From positions 50,362 through 114,361 of the forward strand of contig NZ_JALJRB010000015.1 of assembly GCF_022968795.1 (NCBI RefSeq): DNA of 64,000 nucleotides. The letters are read 5' to 3'. Below the pieces are notes generated by a model. It ran no database searches, was not told the origin of the DNA, and saw only the letters and a program-made list of their open reading frames with translations. The translations under genes and the position numbers were made by a program. The number at the start of each line of letters is the position of its first letter. The stretch's first letter is position 1. This DNA is from Desulfatitalea alkaliphila (GTDB taxonomy: Bacteria; Desulfobacterota; Desulfobacteria; Desulfobacterales; Desulfosarcinaceae). This document shows positions 60,758-64,000 of this stretch, in pieces.

Positions 60758-61297
60758 TCACTTCCCCGAGAATTCGTTCAGGACTTGCTCGTATACTTGT
60801 ATGTCAGCGCTATTAAATAAAACAATACGAATATGATGAACGGTCGAAAGCATGGGCAGCATCTCGAAGATTGTGCCCAGAGCAACCCGCGCAGCCGGTT
60901 CCAGTGGATAGCCGAAAACGCCTGTGGATATCGCAGGAAAGGCGATGGACCCGATGCCATTGTCCTCCGACAATTGCAGGGCATTGCGATAACAAGAGGC
61001 CAGCAATCGATCAGAAGGCTTATCCATGCCGTAGACGGGCCCAAGGCAGTGAATAACATATCGGTTCGGAAGATGATGCGCGCCGGTTATAACCGCCTCC
61101 CCTGGTCGAATGGGTGCAAGCGGCCTGCACTCCGCTTCTAAACCCGGTCCTGCGGCCCTATGGATAGCGCCTGCAACCCCACCTCCGATCCGCAGCTCGG
61201 CGTTGGCCGCATTTACAATGGCCTCCATGTCCGGTTGTCCCTCAATATTTCCCTGGACACACTCTATTTTGACACCATGCAATTCTCGTGTTGCCAT
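60758..61297 (-). CDS. Macro-domain protein, O-acetyl-ADP-ribose deacetylase-like
   Basis: 179 residues with the complete macro-domain signature: AIVNAANAELRIGGGVAGAIH (ADP-ribose loop) and AFPAISTGVFGYP. Removes ADP-ribose or acetyl groups from ADP-ribosylated substrates. It is the last GC-rich gene before the AT-rich end of the window. The 291 bp between it and the lipoprotein gene hold no gene I can support. Confidence 0.92.
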   Translation of the reverse strand: MATRELHGVKIECVQGNIEGQPDMEAIVNAANAELRIGGGVAGAIHRAAGPGLEAECRPLAPIRPGEAVITGAHHLPNRYVIHCLGPVYGMDKPSDRLLASCYRNALQLSEDNGIGSIAFPAISTGVFGYPLEPAARVALGTIFEMLPMLSTVHHIRIVLFNSADIQVYEQVLNEFSGK

Positions 61298-61780
61298 AAA
61301 GATTCGTCTCCTTTCGAGTGGAAGCGATATCTTTCATTATCGCATAACATTCTGTGCTGCCGACCGAGTAAAAGGCAATGCTGTGTACAGATCCATTTAT
61401 CGGCTCGATTTGGCGCCGGCACTACGATGGAGACTTACGCCGGATTCAGCAGCCTGGATGGCCAATTTTCGATGTGCCTCCGGAGGCACCCGAACCATGG
61501 ATTGATCGCTGAAATGGTTGCCAGATATTGGATCGGGAATTGGTTCATTGGTTTTGCTAATGTCCAATCCCCCATCCGCTACAAGCTTCCGGATGCCACA
61601 CAATCAATAGAAGATCATCGATTTTTGTCATGGCCTCATAGCATCAATATTGGCACCATTGCAAAGGGGCAAATGATGACCTGTCGGAGTTGCTCGATGA
61701 AACACACAAACTCTGGCTCACGGATGAGAGCCCCTTTTTTGGCCCCAACCCCTGTGATGGAGCCAGTGGTTGTACGTCCT
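61298..61780. other. Decayed region at the border of the AT-rich island
   Basis: 483 bp without an intact gene. It holds the HicB remnant (next entry). A rightward stretch at 61672-61792 reads as a short protein tail (DDLSELLDETHKLWL) ending in TAA, but stop codons lie just upstream, so it too may be debris. Confidence 0.5.
61397..61603 (-). pseudogene. HicB-type antitoxin remnant
   Basis: The 68-codon frame ends with SMVRVPPEAHRKLAIQAAESGVSLHR, the ribbon-helix-helix DNA-binding part of HicB-type antitoxins. The N-terminal RNase-H-like half is missing (a TGA precedes the TTG start), and no HicA toxin gene is adjacent. Read as a broken gene. Confidence 0.55.
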
Positions 61781-62185
61781 TCATATAATAGCGTTCTCTA
61801 AAAATTCACGCATCCTATGATTTACGTATCTTTGACGATTTTCGCCGATATTTAGAAGTTCGTTATTGTGCAGCCACGCTTTTAACTCCTCTATTTCAAC
61901 AGCCACCTTAATAACGATCCAACCTCTATTTTGATATTGATATATGGCCTTATCGGCTTTCTTTTTCCACAAATCGTAAGTTGGAACAATTCCATCTAAT
62001 CGATCATCAGAGTCGTCGATTAATTTTTGATACTCTTCTTTTGAATACCATGCGTATCCGACAATATAGGGTCTATGATATCCATAAATTGCATTACAAA
62101 GTATTCTGATCGGATAAAAAGCAATACGTATAAACAAAAGAAGACCTTTAAGGCATATTCCAAGAAAGTTATTCATAGATTTCAT
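61781..62185 (-). CDS. Small membrane-associated protein of unknown function
   Basis: 134 residues: a hydrophobic N-terminal helix (LGICLKGLLLFIRIAFYPIRIL) and a charged helical C-terminal half (EEIEELKAWLHNNELLNIG). AT-rich codon use. The ATG at 62185 lies directly after an attC-like hairpin, as the first gene of an integron cassette would. No motif recognised. Confidence 0.55.
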   Translation of the reverse strand: MKSMNNFLGICLKGLLLFIRIAFYPIRILCNAIYGYHRPYIVGYAWYSKEEYQKLIDDSDDRLDGIVPTYDLWKKKADKAIYQYQNRGWIVIKVAVEIEELKAWLHNNELLNIGENRQRYVNHRMREFLENAII

Positions 62186-62186
62186 A

Positions 62187-62246
62187 CCCACAACGCTCGG
62201 CGTCTGCGACGAGTAAAGCGAGTCCGAAAGCACGCCTTTGTTGGGC
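62187..62246 (-). other. attC-like recombination site (degenerate)
   Basis: In the gene sense it starts GCCCAAC (fits RYYYAAC) right after the toxin stop and ends GTTGTGGG (the expected GTTRRRY with an extra T). Inside, GGCGT and ACGCC pair. The 60-bp size and the position between two cassette-like genes fit an attC site; the imperfect end makes activity doubtful. Confidence 0.4.
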
Positions 62247-62250
62247 GCCA

Positions 62251-62580
62251 TTAGAATGCGTACAACTTCTGCAACACTGAAACGACTTCCAACTGAGCCT
62301 TTGAATCAATCGTTCCAAGCTTTCTAATCAAGTGTTCTTTATCTATTGTTCGAATCTGATCCAATACGATATGGCCATGTTTCTTTCTGAAAGTGCATGA
62401 AACTCGTGTTGGATAATCTTTGCTGGTAGATGTCATGGGAGCAATTATGACGGTTCGAATATACTTGTTCATTTCATCCGGTGAGATAATTAAACAAGGT
62501 CTGGTTTTCTGAATTTCAGACCAAACAGTCGGATCGAGACTTACTAAGTAAAAGTCAAAACGATTTATTACCACTGCCAT
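62251..62580 (-). CDS. MazF/PemK-type toxin (endoribonuclease)
   Basis: 109 residues of the MazF/PemK fold: opening FDFYLVSLDPTVWSEIQKTRPCLIISP (the RP-C-LIIS strand), VIIAPMTST and HIVLDQIRTIDKEHL. All core strands are present, so it should be active on RNA. The ATG at 62580 overlaps the end of the antitoxin tail, the usual TA arrangement. The stop is followed at once by the attC-like site. Confidence 0.87.
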   Translation of the reverse strand: MAVVINRFDFYLVSLDPTVWSEIQKTRPCLIISPDEMNKYIRTVIIAPMTSTSKDYPTRVSCTFRKKHGHIVLDQIRTIDKEHLIRKLGTIDSKAQLEVVSVLQKLYAF

Positions 62581-62708
62581 TCTTCCTCGTCCCATGAATT
62601 TGAAACATCAATATCATCGATCAGGGGCGCATCATCGCCTTTTTTCCGCATCCCTTTAAAGGCCTTATCCCATCCTTCCCTTGCATATCTAACTGGGATG
62701 ATAAAGCG
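62568..62708 (-). pseudogene. MazE-type antitoxin tail without its DNA-binding half
   Basis: About 46 codons that read like the toxin-binding C-terminus of MazE-family antitoxins (YAREGWDKAFKGMRKKGDD, then an acidic tail ending DEEEWQW). The N-terminal DNA-binding half is missing: the frame begins right after the TGA of the radical SAM gene, in the same frame, and contains no good start codon. Either truncated by the junction or made by readthrough. Confidence 0.6.
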
Positions 62709-63989
62709 TCACAATCGTTGGATCAGATAAACAAATACGGGCAGGCGGCTTTCCTCCTTTATTTTGAAAAATCGTGGCAGAAGCTCTCTCTTGCGGGGAC
62801 TATCCTTTAGCGGTGATATGTACACTGCCCCCTTTGATTGCTTTTTTGAATCGGCATGTTTTAAAAGATCCGTCAAGGAGCCTTCATGCCTGGATGGCAA
62901 ATTGTCTCCAGCAACGAAATTCCCAGTGACTTCTATTTGTTCGAAAGTCGCGTTGATTTCTAACATTTTCCCAAAGGCTTCTTGTACCTGAGCAGGAGTA
63001 ATCGGCTTACCGATCAGGGAGAGCGTCTCTGAATCAATGGATTCAAATCCAATATTGACATAAGCGTAAAAGGGCAATCGATTCAAATGATCGAATAATG
63101 GTAGTCCCGCCTCTAAGAACGATCCAACACTGCCAAAGAGATACAAAAACGGTTTTTGATCCATACGCTGTCTAAATCCAAATGCCTGATAGGCCTCTTC
63201 TGCAGCAAAGCAGATTAAATTGTCACCTGCGGCAAGGGCGTCATGATTGGCAAGAAACAGGGCATGATAATTGACTAAATCGTCACCAAAATGATTTTTT
63301 AAATTTCTAAGCTGTTCATAGATATTTTCTTTTGATCTTACTTGAAATTTTTGTTTTGTTTTTACACAGCAAAATTTGCAATGATAAAGGCATCCATCTG
63401 CAATGGTCAAAGGGATGACGTCATAATCTACGTGCCGGGTATCGGGCGGAAGTACTGTAACCTTGCCGCCAATAATCTTGTCCAACTGCTGGGAACGTTC
63501 ATAAAGCATCTGATCATCGTTGGCCACCAGTATCCGTTTTATAAGATCCTTTGCATGAGGGTACGATCCATTTGAATCTGCCATATACAAGTCGGCAAAC
63601 AATTGAGACCATTCTGCCAATGCACTCATAACCGTGGGATTGGAAAAATAGTTAATTTCCCATACCGGGTTGCTGGAATAGGGCAAACAAGGCAGATAAT
63701 ATTCCCCCATCCAGGAAATAATTCCATCATCGCTGCTCTTATCACCCACAGTATAATAGATCCAATCATTTCCGGTTGTCCGCTTAAAGTGCTCGGCCGG
63801 ATGAGGCCAGTCAGGCTTAATTCCTCGAATAGATTTGATTTCACCGTTTAGATTAAAGCAAAACTCAAAATCTGAAGTTTTGATTTCTGAATATTTACCA
63901 AATCGCAAAGGAACGCTTTGTTTGACAAACTTATCAAGGCCTGATTTTTTTGCATTGATTATTAGATGCTGCTGCTGATTACAATTCAT
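62709..63989 (-). CDS. Radical SAM protein, atypical
   Basis: 426 residues. Cys200, Cys204 and Cys207 (DGCLYHCKFC) bind the radical SAM cluster, unusually far from the N-terminus; the first 195 residues have no motif I know and do not look like a B12 domain. VNIGFESIDSETLSLIG in the core is typical. Low GC and AT-rich codon use set it apart from the radical SAM genes at the other end of the window. The ATG at 63989 has AAGGGA upstream, so the gene is complete. Function unknown. Confidence 0.82.
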   Translation of the reverse strand: MNCNQQQHLIINAKKSGLDKFVKQSVPLRFGKYSEIKTSDFEFCFNLNGEIKSIRGIKPDWPHPAEHFKRTTGNDWIYYTVGDKSSDDGIISWMGEYYLPCLPYSSNPVWEINYFSNPTVMSALAEWSQLFADLYMADSNGSYPHAKDLIKRILVANDDQMLYERSQQLDKIIGGKVTVLPPDTRHVDYDVIPLTIADGCLYHCKFCCVKTKQKFQVRSKENIYEQLRNLKNHFGDDLVNYHALFLANHDALAAGDNLICFAAEEAYQAFGFRQRMDQKPFLYLFGSVGSFLEAGLPLFDHLNRLPFYAYVNIGFESIDSETLSLIGKPITPAQVQEAFGKMLEINATFEQIEVTGNFVAGDNLPSRHEGSLTDLLKHADSKKQSKGAVYISPLKDSPRKRELLPRFFKIKEESRLPVFVYLIQRL

Positions 63990-64000
63990 TTATTTCCCTT

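Noticed and set aside
61160..61801. Rightward 213-codon frame at the start of the AT-rich island
   Set aside because: Its first part is antisense to the macro-domain gene and the HicB remnant, and it has no protein family features.

Overview
The window looks like a chromosomal segment of a high-GC anaerobic deltaproteobacterium (Desulfobacterota), probably a Desulfosarcina/Desulfobacteraceae-like sulfate reducer or relative. The basis is gene content rather than a marker gene: cobalamin-type radical SAM enzymes, a TAXI-TRAP transporter, an octaheme cytochrome c with a membrane cytochrome b, three sigma-54 activators beside acyl-CoA genes, and an Hdr-like iron-sulfur protein that appears to contain selenocysteine. 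No rRNA, tRNA or CRISPR array was seen.

Region 1 (1-27.7 kb) is one large lipid/polyketide-type gene cluster in several divergent transcription units. It holds three acyl carrier proteins, a fused ketosynthase/chain-length-factor-like protein, a second FabF-like ketosynthase, two hot-dog dehydratase-type proteins with complementary active-site residues, a FabG reductase, a thioesterase, a LolA-like protein, a DUF3261-type lipoprotein, an MMPL exporter fused to a methyltransferase, LpxL-like and PlsC-like acyltransferases, glycosyltransferases, a polysaccharide deacetylase and a fused FakA/FakB-like fatty acid kinase. This is the part list of an aryl-polyene (APE)/flexirubin-type system, but with four B12-type radical SAM proteins, one further radical SAM protein (cut by the window edge) and no visible aromatic ammonia-lyase or starter ligase. 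It is the best candidate for an undescribed system: probably an exported or membrane-anchored unusual lipid. A TAXI-TRAP transporter sits inside it.

Region 2 (27.8-37.7 kb) has a cytochrome b/octaheme cytochrome c pair, a secreted HEYGH lipoprotein, an alpha/beta hydrolase, a repeat-rich intergenic region with a nearly perfect 50-bp inverted repeat, a 1017-residue membrane protein of unknown role, and an FMN reductase.

Region 3 (37.9-54.7 kb) is a fatty-acid/electron-transfer region. Three sigma-54 activators lie next to four good -24/-12 promoters, which precede an acyl-CoA ligase, an acyl-CoA dehydrogenase, the HdrC/HdrB-like selenoprotein (in-frame UGA plus a SECIS-like hairpin) and a flavin-binding protein followed by an MBL-fold hydrolase. 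A cold-shock gene and a NifX-like/zinc-ribbon pair lie between, and two transporters follow.

Region 4 (54.8-61.3 kb) is ordinary: threonine ammonia-lyase, a DUF6544-like protein, a TAP-like hydrolase lipoprotein, an EamA transporter, a lipoprotein and a macro-domain protein. Region 5 (61.3-64 kb) is clearly more AT-rich and looks acquired: a HicB remnant, a MazF-type toxin with only the tail of its antitoxin, an attC-like hairpin and an atypical radical SAM protein.
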